Below, in pieces: positions 18,657 through 27,800 of a stretch of 64,000 nucleotides of DNA (its first letter is position 1; each line of letters begins with the position of its first letter). The stretch is from assembly GCF_011612265.2 (NCBI RefSeq), contig NZ_CP050134.2, forward strand, positions 2,232,001 through 2,296,000, in the 5' to 3' direction. The position numbers were made by a program, and so were the translations under genes. This stretch comes from Corynebacterium matruchotii. Its GTDB lineage: Bacteria; Actinomycetota; Actinomycetes; Mycobacteriales; Mycobacteriaceae. The notes below the pieces were generated by a model. It had not been told where the DNA came from, ran no database searches, and saw only the letters and a program-made list of their open reading frames with translations.

Positions 18657-19654
18657 GAGAAGGTCTCCAGGTTTTTACGGCGCACAATGGCTATGAAGAT
18701 TGGGCCGCCCACCAGGGCGGACATGATGCCGGTCTGTACCTCCGCGGGCATAACGATGACGCGGGCGGCAACGTCGGCAAGCAGCAGAAACGCGGGCGCG
18801 GCAATCATGCAGGTCGGTATGACTAGCCGCTGATCGGTGCCGCAGATTGCGCGCGCCAGGTAGGGCACGGCAAGTCCGACGAACATGATGGGGCCCACCG
18901 CGGCGGTTGCGGCGCCGGCGAGTAGTGTCACCCCAATGATGACCAGGGTGCGGGTGCGGGTTACTTGCACACCCAGGGCTTTACCGGTGTCGTCGCCGAG
19001 GGCGAGCGCGTTTAATGCTGGTGCCGTGATGAGCGCCAGGATCAGGCCGATCACGATGAATGGGGCGACTGTGGCGAACACGTCCCAACCGCGTCCTTCG
19101 ACCGAGCCGGAAGCCCAATATCGGAATTCGTTAAAGGCTTCCTGGTTGCTCAACAGCACGGTTTGCACCATGGCAGAAATTGCCATGGAGATCGCCACAC
19201 CGGCCAGGGTGAGTTTCGCGGGGGTCACGTTCACCCGGCCCGCGCCGCCTAGCAGGTATACGCCGATGGCCGCTAGTGTGGCCCCCACCAGGGCAAACCA
19301 CACGTAGGCGGTGATGCCGTGTATGCCGAGGAACGCGACTGCGGTAACCACGGCGAGTGATGCCCCCGCGTTGATGCCCAGGATTCCGGGGTCGGCAAGC
19401 GGGTTGCGGGTGAGCGCTTGCATGAGGGCCCCGGCAACGCCGAGGGCTGCGCCAACAATGATGACCACCCAGGTTCGGGGTACTCGCTGTTCGGCAACGA
19501 CCACATAGGTTTCGTGGTCGCCCAGCCCCTGCATGGCCAGGAATACGTCGCTGGCGGAGATCGCTTTCGACCCATACAGTATTGATGCCAGGCATGCTGC
19601 GCCTAATATTACGAGGATCCCTATGAATCCTACTATCCGATTGCTTCGACTCAT
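18653..19654 (-). CDS. FecCD-family permease, first subunit (FepD-like)
   Basis: 333 aa, about nine to ten membrane helices. Motifs RVPRTWVVIIVGAALGVAG and RNPLADPGILGINAGASL mark the FecC/FepD type, and GPIMFVGLAVPYLAR is the cytoplasmic coupling region. The start codon overlaps the stop of the short wall-spanning gene by 4 bp (ATGA). The importer is therefore co-translated with that surface gene, good evidence that they work together. Confidence 0.93.
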   Translation of the reverse strand: MSRSNRIVGFIGILVILGAACLASILYGSKAISASDVFLAMQGLGDHETYVVVAEQRVPRTWVVIIVGAALGVAGALMQALTRNPLADPGILGINAGASLAVVTAVAFLGIHGITAYVWFALVGATLAAIGVYLLGGAGRVNVTPAKLTLAGVAISMAISAMVQTVLLSNQEAFNEFRYWASGSVEGRGWDVFATVAPFIVIGLILALITAPALNALALGDDTGKALGVQVTRTRTLVIIGVTLLAGAATAAVGPIMFVGLAVPYLARAICGTDQRLVIPTCMIAAPAFLLLADVAARVIVMPAEVQTGIMSALVGGPIFIAIVRRKNLETFS

Positions 19655-20955
19655 GAACGGTAGTTTCCGGTCTCGAAGACGTCAAAGGGGTTATCGTCCT
19701 GGCGCGATTGCTCCTGCTGGTTGCGCTGGTTGGCTGCATTGACTGCGGCCGCGGCGGTGGCTGCTGCGGTAGCGGCGGCGTTGCGTTGGAGGTAGAGCCA
19801 CGCGTTGATGGCGGTCATGCCAACAAGCAGGATTGCGCCCCCGACAAAGAACCCAATGTATGGTACCGAGTTCGCGGTTGGGGTGATTTCTTCATCTTGT
19901 GCAGCCTTGTCGAAGAGGCCGCCGTTGGATGGCCCGTCGCTGTTGGTGGATTTTTTCTTCGACTTTTTATTGGAGAAACCGCTGGCCTTGGCCTTATTAC
20001 CGGTTGCGTTTTTGGCTGATCCGGCGGCTTTGGTGCCGGATGCTTTCGTGGAGCCGCCGCTGCCGCCGTTTTTGCTTGACGACGAGTTTTTGCCACCAGA
20101 GCCGGATCCACCGCTGCTTCCGCCACTACTGCCACTACCGCCACCTGAGGAGCCACGGCTGGAACCATTACTGGTGCTACCGGAACTGGTGCCACCACCA
20201 GAACCGCCACCGGAGGATGCGCTGCCACCACCGCCGGCGCGGGCAGCCCCACCCGAAGCACCGCCACCTCCACCACCGGAGGAGGTAGATTCGTCCTCGT
20301 CATCATCGTCGTCATCATCACTGCTGGCAGAATTACCTCGACTACCGCTAGCAGTGTTCCCCCGACTTGTGGTACCGCCACCCGAGGCGGAATTATTACC
20401 ATGAGCCCCACCAGCCGAAGTGGTACCAGAGGTACTATCCCCACTATTAGAGTCAGAGGCGCCACTGTCCGAGTTATTCGAATCCCCTGATTCTCCTCCC
20501 CCACCAGATTTTGCGGTAACCTCAAATTCGGGGCTGCGGTTAGTGTATCCTTCATTCCGTGGTCCGCCAGTGGCTAGGAAACGTAACGTATGCATACCGG
20601 TAGGAAAATCGCAAGAGATTTCGACGCTGCCAGAGGCTCGACCATCATTCCCAATTGCTTGTTCATCAACCACACCCTGGCCTTGAACACTTTTATCACC
20701 GCCAGAAACATTACCGTCATCAATCTTCACGTTCACGGTTTCACCTGCGGGAAAGCCGCTCACCTCGTAGCTCACAGAGCCGCACTGTTCTACGGAATCG
20801 GGTGAGACACTGGAAGATGTACCAGGGGTGTTGACTGTAGCCGCACCTCCGGGGGGTAATGCAGATGCAGAAGGCATATAGGAAAGACCCCAAAACAGAG
20901 TCAAAACACCAATGGTAGCCGCAAACCGAGCGATATTATGTATTCGAAAAGTCAT
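19651..20955 (-). CDS. Short wall-spanning Ig-like membrane protein, module copy 2
   Basis: 434 aa. Signal peptide (cleavage near ASA); Ig-like domain (about 45-165) with cysteines in VEQCGSVSYEVSGFPAG and VEISCDFPTG; a very long Gly/Ser linker containing an Asp/Glu run; one membrane helix (about 365-390), almost residue-for-residue the helix of the copy at 12411-13289; then an Ala/Gln/Asn tail unlike the Arg/Asp tail of copy 1. GAGGATTAGA precedes the ATG. It overlaps the FepD-like permease by 4 bp. Likely a membrane partner of the importer or its binding protein (inference). Confidence 0.75.
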   Translation of the reverse strand: MTFRIHNIARFAATIGVLTLFWGLSYMPSASALPPGGAATVNTPGTSSSVSPDSVEQCGSVSYEVSGFPAGETVNVKIDDGNVSGGDKSVQGQGVVDEQAIGNDGRASGSVEISCDFPTGMHTLRFLATGGPRNEGYTNRSPEFEVTAKSGGGGESGDSNNSDSGASDSNSGDSTSGTTSAGGAHGNNSASGGGTTSRGNTASGSRGNSASSDDDDDDDEDESTSSGGGGGGASGGAARAGGGGSASSGGGSGGGTSSGSTSNGSSRGSSGGGSGSSGGSSGGSGSGGKNSSSSKNGGSGGSTKASGTKAAGSAKNATGNKAKASGFSNKKSKKKSTNSDGPSNGGLFDKAAQDEEITPTANSVPYIGFFVGGAILLVGMTAINAWLYLQRNAAATAAATAAAAVNAANQRNQQEQSRQDDNPFDVFETGNYRS

Positions 20956-20970
20956 TCTAATCCTCTAAAA

Positions 20971-23154
20971 CTAGTTGCTGCGGCGTGATCGGTGAAACAC
21001 ATAAATAACACCAGCAGTTGCGAAGGGGATGAGCACAGAGATGCCAATCAACCACCAGTCGGCGGCACCCATCATTCCTACTTGGGCTGCCACAATCTCA
21101 TCGTCTGATTCCTCGTTGCCATCGGAAACTGCGGCATTCTTAATGTCGCCCAGCTTCACATCAACCCAGCCAACCAGGTCGCCTTTCTCGTCGACTGCGG
21201 CAACAGTATATTCACCATCCGGTAAATCCTTGGTGTCCAGTTTGACCGCACCGGTGGAATCAACCTGGATCCAGGAAACCCCCACGGGTTTTTGCGATGT
21301 GTCGGCCGAGTACACGTACAGGTATGCCCAATCACCTGCCTTCAGTTTGGGAATCTTCATGGTGAGGACTTCCTTCTTCAGTTTTCCTGTGACCCCGAAG
21401 ACGTTTTTCTTGGTGAGCTGGTCGCGGCTCTTCACCGGTGGTTTTGGTGTGTTTTTCGGCTGCGGTTTCGAACTAGCCGACGACCCATTGTTGGTGTTAG
21501 TGGAACCACCAGAATTATTAGAGCCTGTAGAGTTAGGAGAACCTGCGGAATTGCCAGATGTGGTACGTGTAGCACTGTTAGAACTAGCGGTAACAGGTTT
21601 GGCGCCGCCCGCTACAGTTCCGCCACTACGTGTAGTGGCTGCGGTCCGGACCCCACCAGTAGTTGTAGCTCGCCCCACGGTTGCATTACCACCAGATGCG
21701 CTGGTGGTTGTAGTGGTTTTCTTTTTTGATTTTTTCTTCTTGGACGATTCCCCTGCTGTCGTATTATTACTGGCATCGGGGTTATTGCTAGGTGAGGTGG
21801 TGGTAGGGGTTGTGGATTTCTTGGCGTTATTAGATCCACCAGAACCTGCAGCACCAAGCCCCATGGATTTCAGCATCCCATCAAACGCGGTATCAACCTT
21901 TTTTATCTGCGAGTTGACGTCCTTGAGGGATTTATCAATATCTTGCGGTGAATTACCGGAAGATTGATTACCTGCTTTATCACTCGAAGAACCTTCGAAG
22001 CGAAAAGGTGTCCACCCAATAAATTCCCCATATTTATTCTCGTTACCGTTGACAACCGCTAACCGAAAAGTACCGGCTTCCACCTTGCTGGTGTCCTGAA
22101 TGGTGAATTGCTTATTGGCATCAAGCTGATGCCAACCGTTCTTCCCAGTCGGCCACCATTCACGTTTCTTCCATACGGTTTTATTCTCAACAGTTTTATT
22201 CTCAACATAGGGGATGGCATAAACCCAGTCACCGGGTTGACCAGTGGAAACAGTGACTTTTATTTTGCCACCGTCTTGGGCTGCGACCACAGTCTGGTTT
22301 TCAGGAGTGAATTTACTGTTCGCAATGGCTTTGCCAGGAGCCCATAGCGGATGGTATTTGCCTTTTACAAAGGTCAGTTCTACCCCAGATACTGGGTCAT
22401 CATCTTGCAAGGAACCGCTAAGAAATTGGATAACGTGCCTGCCGTCTTCAAAAACCCCTTCTTTTGTCCCGTTCTCACCGGTTGTTGTTCCATTAGGAAG
22501 CGGCATATTGATGTCAAAGTCGCCATTATTGTTGGCCTCAGCCAGGAACCAAATGGTATCGTCCCCCTTTTTGTCGCTGTTGGGATCCCATGGTATGGAA
22601 AGCGGCTGGAGGCGATGGGTATTCTTCCCGTCTACTTTGATGGCAATCTTGGCGCCACCGCCCTTCGCGTTGCAATAATCCTTGCCCTTGATGTGAATCG
22701 TGTTATCAGCGGTAATACCACCAACAATTTCGGGGACTGGGGTGCGCCCGGAGTCAGGAAGACATTCTGGTGATGAATTCGTCTTTGTCTCACCTGCCGT
22801 TTCAGATGCAACTGGTTCTTTTGCCCCCTCGGTACTTGCTGCATCAGGTTTCTGCCCACTAGCAGGTGATTCGGAAGTAGGCTCAGAGGTCGAAGTCATG
22901 CCGGCATGATTATCTGGTGGTTCAGTAGCCGCATCAGTAGTGGCATGCTTTGATTCGCCTATATTATCCGCTGTTTCATGCGGCACGTTACCAGCTTGTT
23001 TCGTTACTTCTGTAGCATCATTACCGGGTTGAGGGGTTTCAGCAATAGCATTTGCCATTGAGAATCCGGACGTCAGCAACGATGCTGTGATGACAGCGGC
23101 GGTACGCCGAGCTCGGCGGGGTATTCGACGAGCTGGTTTGGAAGAAGTAACCAT
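20971..23154 (-). CDS. Long wall-spanning surface protein, module copy 2
   Basis: 727 aa from the ATG at 23154 (AAGGAT 6 nt before); the frame is open to 23202. Signal peptide; acidic Thr/Glu-rich stretch; Ig-like N-terminal domain (about 135-270) with IHIKGKDYC and HVIQFLSGS; a second Ig-like unit with GDWVYAIPYVE and EFIGWTPFRF; a Ser/Thr/Asn/Lys spacer; a C-terminal domain very like copy 1 (GDWAYLYVYSAD, DLPDGEYTVAAVDEK); and one membrane helix with a basic end. It has one Ig-like unit more than copy 1. The start lies 28 bp after the binding-protein stop. Confidence 0.75.
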   Translation of the reverse strand: MVTSSKPARRIPRRARRTAAVITASLLTSGFSMANAIAETPQPGNDATEVTKQAGNVPHETADNIGESKHATTDAATEPPDNHAGMTSTSEPTSESPASGQKPDAASTEGAKEPVASETAGETKTNSSPECLPDSGRTPVPEIVGGITADNTIHIKGKDYCNAKGGGAKIAIKVDGKNTHRLQPLSIPWDPNSDKKGDDTIWFLAEANNNGDFDINMPLPNGTTTGENGTKEGVFEDGRHVIQFLSGSLQDDDPVSGVELTFVKGKYHPLWAPGKAIANSKFTPENQTVVAAQDGGKIKVTVSTGQPGDWVYAIPYVENKTVENKTVWKKREWWPTGKNGWHQLDANKQFTIQDTSKVEAGTFRLAVVNGNENKYGEFIGWTPFRFEGSSSDKAGNQSSGNSPQDIDKSLKDVNSQIKKVDTAFDGMLKSMGLGAAGSGGSNNAKKSTTPTTTSPSNNPDASNNTTAGESSKKKKSKKKTTTTTSASGGNATVGRATTTGGVRTAATTRSGGTVAGGAKPVTASSNSATRTTSGNSAGSPNSTGSNNSGGSTNTNNGSSASSKPQPKNTPKPPVKSRDQLTKKNVFGVTGKLKKEVLTMKIPKLKAGDWAYLYVYSADTSQKPVGVSWIQVDSTGAVKLDTKDLPDGEYTVAAVDEKGDLVGWVDVKLGDIKNAAVSDGNEESDDEIVAAQVGMMGAADWWLIGISVLIPFATAGVIYVFHRSRRSN

Positions 23155-23182
23155 AGTGCGATCCTTAACGTGGGGGCGAGTT

Positions 23183-24181
23183 TTATACCAGGAATTCGAC
23201 AACCTGATCGACGATTGTGTTCATGAGCAACACACCACCGGTAGAAGTCCACAGGGAACCGTCAACCGGAATGATGTGATCCTCTTGGTAGGCGTAAAGG
23301 TCTTCAAAACCAGGAACCTTGGTGGCTTCAGCAATAGCTTCTTTGGCGCCTTCGGTATCTACGGAACCGCCTGCCTGGGTGTTCCCCACTGAGGAACCGC
23401 CTAGGGTGCCGAAGAAAATATAGTCGGCATCGATATCGCTGAGGTTTTCTTGCGACACTGGTTCCGAGTGTCCTTTGCCTTCCCTGTCTTGCACCGGGGG
23501 GCGTTTGAGGCCCAGGTCAGTGAGGGCCCGGCCGGCCGGTAGTTCTTTGAGGATCAGAGCAGCATTATTGCCTTGCCAGCGAATAATGCTGAAGGTTTTA
23601 TCCTGGTATTTTTCTAGTTTTTTGGTGGCGTCTTTGACTTTTTTGTCGTAGTCCTTCATGAGGTCTTCGGCTTCGTCCACCATGTTGAGGGCATCGGCGG
23701 TGAGCCGCAGGTTTTCCCGCCAATCACCACCCGGGTAGCCGGTGTACACGGTTGGGGCGATTTTTGCTAACGCGTCGAGCACTGGCTGGTTATTATTCAC
23801 GCTGGTACCGTCGACCAGAATGAGGTCCGGTTTGGCAGCACCAATGGCCTCAAAATTGGGTTGCGCAACGTTACCGAGGATGGGAATATCTTTGCCCTTA
23901 TCACTCAAGTAGTTGGGGATGGTTGATTGGCCACGACCTGCGGTAGCACCCACTAGTGGCACACCTAAGGCCAACGCATTATCAAGCGTGGGTTCGGACA
24001 TGGCAACTACTTTTTGCGGACTTGCCGGCACTTCAATCTCATTGCCGTCGAGGTCTTTTACCGTCCTGCTGCCACCCTGTACTTTGGCTTTTTTACCACC
24101 ATTACACCCGGATAATGCGAGCCCGGCGGCACTAAGTCCGGCGAGGCCCAGGAAGTGACGACGGCTAAATTTTTTATTCAT
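23183..24181 (-). CDS. Siderophore-binding lipoprotein of an ABC importer, copy 2
   Basis: 332 aa from the ATG at 24181; a GTG one codon earlier is possible. Tat motif SRRHFLGLAG plus lipobox LSGC. It shares most of its sequence with copy 1: VVAMSEPTLDNALALGVPL, RGQSTIPNYL, LILVDGTSVN, FSIIRWQGNNAALILKELP, DADYIFFGTLGG. It heads the run SBP, long surface protein, short surface protein, permease, permease, ATPase, all closely spaced on the minus strand. No convincing DtxR site was seen in the 168 bp before it. Confidence 0.88.
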   Translation of the reverse strand: MNKKFSRRHFLGLAGLSAAGLALSGCNGGKKAKVQGGSRTVKDLDGNEIEVPASPQKVVAMSEPTLDNALALGVPLVGATAGRGQSTIPNYLSDKGKDIPILGNVAQPNFEAIGAAKPDLILVDGTSVNNNQPVLDALAKIAPTVYTGYPGGDWRENLRLTADALNMVDEAEDLMKDYDKKVKDATKKLEKYQDKTFSIIRWQGNNAALILKELPAGRALTDLGLKRPPVQDREGKGHSEPVSQENLSDIDADYIFFGTLGGSSVGNTQAGGSVDTEGAKEAIAEATKVPGFEDLYAYQEDHIIPVDGSLWTSTGGVLLMNTIVDQVVEFLV

Positions 24182-24213
24182 CACAGTATATTTCTTTCTA
24201 TTTTTGTTCCTGT

Positions 24214-24255
24214 GCTTTTCGACGAGATCTATAGCGCCTTGCCTCGTCGAAAAGC
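24214..24255. terminator. Palindrome of the CTTTTCGACG family before the importer operon
   Basis: GCTTTTCGACGAG (24214-24226) and CTCGTCGAAAAGC (24243-24255) pair over 13 bp around a 16-nt loop. It lies between the stop at 24350 and the binding-protein start, so it can end the upstream transcript, although no T-run follows. Confidence 0.5.
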
Positions 24256-24349
24256 GCAGTCCACAGCTATTGCCTATAAATTAATGATGCAAGAACCCCC
24301 GTCATGACCAGCAAGGCCTATGAGCGGGGATTATTGTCATTTTTAATGA

Positions 24350-25309
24350 TTAGAACCGGAATTGTGGCGGGAACCAATCACGGGGAATCAAATTGAGTTT
24401 GACCAGTGACCCCAAGACTGCGGTAGCCAAACCGGCGATGCCCAAAACGGAGGCAACGGCAATGACGACCTTGCGTACGTTGGTGCCGTCCTTGAAGTAG
24501 TTCAGAAGGTTCTCGACGCCTTTGTTAAGATTGTTTTGCGGTTCTTGTGAAGGCTTCGGTTTTTCCGAGGTTTTTGCAGGTTCGGAGGTTTTTTCCGGCT
24601 CCGAGGTCTTGCTCGGCTTCGGTGCCGGAGCCTCTGAAGTCGTTTCCGGTTGCGAAGGCTTTGGTTGTGGCTGCGGATCTGGCTTTGGCGCTGGGGCTTC
24701 TGAAGTCTTTTCCGGTTGCGAGGGCTCTGGTTGTGGCTGCGGATCTGGTTGCGGTTTCACACTTGGGGTAGCACCACAGGCGTCAGAATCATCACCGGTT
24801 TCATTGACCCAAATGACGGCGCTACGGGATGCGACCGGACCGCCATCGTTACCACCCAGAAGGGTAATCACCTGCTTACCAGCCTGGAATTTGGCATCAA
24901 ATGCCGGCAATACTACCCGCACGGTGAAATTGCCATTCCCAACTGTTGCCGCCGGGATTTCCAATGTCGTGGCGTTACCCTCATTGTATTCCAAATTATC
25001 ACCGGCGCTTTGATCTGCTGGCCACTCCGACTTATTGGAATTCAACTTCATGCCAAGGAAACCGTCACTAGGACGAGCAGCAAAACCAGTACCGGTCATA
25101 GTTACGACATCACCCGGTTTGTAGGTCTGCTTGTCAAACGATAGTTCACCCACCCCATTGCCTTTACGCGGTTCATTGACAACACATTGTGCATCCTGCG
25201 CGGTTGCAACAGCGGGAACGACAGCAAGGCCGCCACCAAGGAGCGCAACCGACAAGGCACCAGCCATAAACCTGCGAGTTGCGGTAGCAGAGATCTTATT
25301 TTTTTGCAT
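24350..25309 (-). CDS. Anchored surface protein with PGDV Ig-like domain, propeller family member 1 (no propeller)
   Basis: 319 aa from the ATG at 25309 (GGGGAAAG about 9 nt upstream). Signal peptide; one domain (about 40-175) with the family marks TYKPGDVV, WPADQSAGD, VVLP and VIWVNETG, bounded by two cysteines that likely pair; a Pro/Glu/Lys/Ser-rich wall linker; and a C-terminal membrane helix ending in LIPRDWFPPQFRF. The tail type is shared by five of the six family members. A DtxR-like site and a strong TATAAT lie upstream, so the gene is probably iron-repressed. Function unknown. Confidence 0.8.
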   Translation of the reverse strand: MQKNKISATATRRFMAGALSVALLGGGLAVVPAVATAQDAQCVVNEPRKGNGVGELSFDKQTYKPGDVVTMTGTGFAARPSDGFLGMKLNSNKSEWPADQSAGDNLEYNEGNATTLEIPAATVGNGNFTVRVVLPAFDAKFQAGKQVITLLGGNDGGPVASRSAVIWVNETGDDSDACGATPSVKPQPDPQPQPEPSQPEKTSEAPAPKPDPQPQPKPSQPETTSEAPAPKPSKTSEPEKTSEPAKTSEKPKPSQEPQNNLNKGVENLLNYFKDGTNVRKVVIAVASVLGIAGLATAVLGSLVKLNLIPRDWFPPQFRF

Positions 25310-25401
25310 ATTCACGCACTTTCCCCCGCACGCACATGGAGGAGATTTTGGATTGCGCACGGGCGTGATCGACTTTTCAAGAGCGAGAGCAAAGGAAAAA
25401 T

Positions 25402-25437
25402 ATTATACTCTCAATATTTGAATTAAGGCTAATCTAA
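25402..25437 (-). promoter_or_regulatory. Promoter with DtxR-like operator for the 24350-25309 gene
   Basis: On the minus strand, TTAGATTAGCCTTAATTCA (25419-25437) matches the known DtxR/IdeR consensus TTAGGTTAGSCTAACCTAA at 14 of 19 positions. TATAAT follows 11 bp downstream (25402-25407). The operator would overlap the -35 area, the usual place for iron-dependent repression. Confidence 0.6.
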
Positions 25438-26399
25438 TTTCTCTTTGGCTCACCATCAAGATAGTAGGTGAACCTTTGTAAAATAACAAGAGACCCATTG
25501 GCGCAGATCACACTGAGGGGTGGTAAAAAAGCCGATTTTTACGCCCAAATCCACCCTTTGATTTAGTTGCCCATTCGCTATTTATAGTGCTAGATGGCAT
25601 ATTATCTATCGATCTCTCGCGGTCATAAAGTTAGGTAGCTATCTAAATGTTGGATACCACACAATCGGTCATAAATACGGGACTTTACCCCTGTTTTTAC
25701 CCCCGTTAAATGAGACCAATGTAACTAGATTCCTAGGCTCTCTTGGGGGTGAAACCGGCATAGAATCCAGTCACTTTTCAAATAACGGATTAAATCTGAC
25801 TATAAATAATTCCTACCCAACAGTCAGTATTTATCCAAATTAACCATTAGCCACATGTCTAAATATTGAGGTTGCAAATATTAAATTCATACGATACTGC
25901 TCCCCCGTTTTTCATCGGCGACAACGGAATCGCCCCAAAATATGGCCGTTTTTATAATCATCATCACTATATCGTCACCGCAAATACTCCAGGCAACCAA
26001 GTAAAATCGTGGGCTTTACGACGCGCCCCGGGCACCGTTGCTAGAAAAACCACCAGCGACCTTCGTGAAAACCTCACCGAAGAGGAGATTCCCCCCACCT
26101 ACCCCGACACAATTGACCTCTAAACCATGTCATTTGCCGTACATCGTCGGCTTTTCTTTAGCATCACTTTATCTTAATAAGGTATAACTATGTTTTTATT
26201 CATCAAAATTGAAATGCGAATTGACATCCACCAAGAAGCTTATTCAGCATCCCCACACATGACTAGTCTCTGTAAGTAAAGAAGATCGAGCTAGACGGTA
26301 TGTTCTTTCTGATTTCCCACCTGTTAGTGTAGATGAGTTTTCCTAGCGACTGAATAAGCTTCCAACTTCTTCTCGTAAACCTGTTTAGTAAACACAAAA
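25438..26399. other. About 960 bp of AT-rich intergenic DNA
   Basis: No firm gene. It holds an ACCCCC element near 25685-25715 that is repeated upstream of the other family genes. It also holds a plus-strand frame at 25866-26123 (85 codons from TTG) that is richer in GC than its surroundings but has no ribosome-binding site and no recognised similarity. Confidence 0.5.
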
Positions 26400-26431
26400 A
26401 TGTAGCAACGTGAAAAATCACGTTGCTACAT
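26400..26431 (-). terminator. Rho-independent terminator of the 26452-27441 gene
   Basis: ATGTAGCAACGTGA (26400-26413) pairs with TCACGTTGCTACAT (26418-26431). The minus-strand transcript then runs into TTTTTGTG. Confidence 0.9.
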
Positions 26432-26451
26432 TGTGCGCCACAATGAATTAT

Positions 26452-27441
26452 TTAGAACTTAAAGCCCTGAAGCCATTCCTTCGGGATCATGCCTTGCTGC
26501 GCCAGGAGACCAACCACACCTGCAATAATGGCCGGGATGCCGATGGCTGCGGCGACCGCGAACAGGATGCCCTTGGTGTTGTCCTTCAGGCTGCCGAAGA
26601 ACTTGTTGAAGTCGGACTTGCCATTGCCGTCACCAGGCTTGCCCGGCTCAGTGGGCTTGGTGCTGGGTTCGGTGGTCGGTTTGGTGGACTCGGAAGGCTT
26701 AGTGGTGGGCTTGCCAGGTTCGGAAGGCTTAGTGGTAGGTTTACCTGGCTCGGTAGGCTTAGTCGTAGGCTCACTCGGCTTAGCGGTTGGTTCACTCGGC
26801 TTAGCCGAAGGTTCGGTGGAGGGATTGGCGGGATCCTCCGGCTCTTCCGGAGTCGGTGTTTCTTCCTGCTGGAGGGTGTAGCTACACGGATCACCTTCAT
26901 GACCAGACTCATTCACCCAGAAGTCAACGCTACGGCTGAGGGTTACATCCTTATCATTATCGTCATCGGTGCCGGAAAGAGTCAGGACGTTCTTGCCCGT
27001 GAAAAGACCATTTTCCAGTGATGGAAGCACAGCCTTGACCCGAATGATGCCTTCCTTGGCGTGGCCCTGGTCATCCACATCCTTGATAATCAGCTTGTTG
27101 CCATCGACGGTTAGGCCTTCACCATAATCCTGGTCTTCAGGCCAGGCAACACCAGTCATGGCATTCCCATTCAAGGTCAGATAGGGATTCTTGAGAAGGT
27201 TCAGATTCTCGGCAGAGATCTCCAAAACGTCACCGGGCCAGTAGGTATTCTTCTTCAAGGCCAGGTTGGAGTCTTCGAGACCCAGGTTCTTTGGGCCGAC
27301 GAAGCTGCCGTTGCATTCTTTGATTTCCTGAGCACCGGCAACCGAAGGTACCACGGTCAAACCGCCAGCAACCAGGGCCAATGATGTGAGACCGGCAAGT
27401 GCCCGTTGGGTGGCCTTTCCGGCAAATACGCTCTTGCTCAT
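26452..27441 (-). CDS. Anchored surface protein with PGDV Ig-like domain, propeller family member 2 (no propeller)
   Basis: 329 aa from the ATG at 27441 (GAGAGGA upstream); the frame is open to 27486. Signal peptide; Ig-like domain (about 35-185) with TYWPGDVLEIS, WPEDQDYGE, VLPSLE and FWVNESG between two cysteines; a linker of Pro/Thr/Lys repeats of the type KPTTKPSEPG; and a membrane helix ending IPKEWLQGFKF, a variant of the family tail. Closest relatives are the neighbours on both sides. Function unknown; likely reaches from the membrane through the wall. Confidence 0.8.
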   Translation of the reverse strand: MSKSVFAGKATQRALAGLTSLALVAGGLTVVPSVAGAQEIKECNGSFVGPKNLGLEDSNLALKKNTYWPGDVLEISAENLNLLKNPYLTLNGNAMTGVAWPEDQDYGEGLTVDGNKLIIKDVDDQGHAKEGIIRVKAVLPSLENGLFTGKNVLTLSGTDDDNDKDVTLSRSVDFWVNESGHEGDPCSYTLQQEETPTPEEPEDPANPSTEPSAKPSEPTAKPSEPTTKPTEPGKPTTKPSEPGKPTTKPSESTKPTTEPSTKPTEPGKPGDGNGKSDFNKFFGSLKDNTKGILFAVAAAIGIPAIIAGVVGLLAQQGMIPKEWLQGFKF

Positions 27442-27633
27442 GAGCAGTCCTCTCGTAGAGAGGTAAATAGTGGGGGTAACCACCATTTACCTTTACAAAA
27501 TAGATAAAACTGAAGAAAAGCACAGAAGAACTGATAGCATATAACGAATAATCATATGCAGTCAGCGCTACATTCGCTTATGGTCATGAGCATAAGCAGA
27601 CCGACCAATGATGCGCAAGGGGTAAGCCTAGTT

Positions 27634-27666
27634 CAAATCTAATAAAATCCCATATAGCAAATATGC
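27634..27666 (-). promoter_or_regulatory. Conserved upstream block, about 200 bp before the 26452-27441 gene
   Basis: The plus-strand text AATCTAATAAAATCCC followed by a TAGCAAATATGC-like end recurs about 170-205 bp upstream of four family genes (also 31826, 35247, 38055). It also covers a weak TAAGCCTA half-site resembling a DtxR box. Confidence 0.5.
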
Positions 27667-27800
27667 GCACAACGTGGGGAAATGATCTTTTAGGCATGAA
27701 TCCCTCGGGCATTTAGCGCGCTAGAACATAAGAATCAGCTATACATACAACCACTCACAGAAGGTAAAAATCTCCTTAAAAGTCTCCTGTCAATTCACGT

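Noticed and set aside
12411..24181. HtaA/HmuT-type haem uptake locus
   Set aside because: Gene order looks similar at first, but the surface proteins lack any visible HtaA-type domain and the binding proteins and permeases look more like siderophore (FepB/FepD/FepG) types.
26660..26860. Regular repeats suggesting a CRISPR or tandem array
   Set aside because: They are in frame and encode the Pro/Thr/Lys linker (KPTTKPSEPG type) of the surface protein; no spacers and no cas genes.
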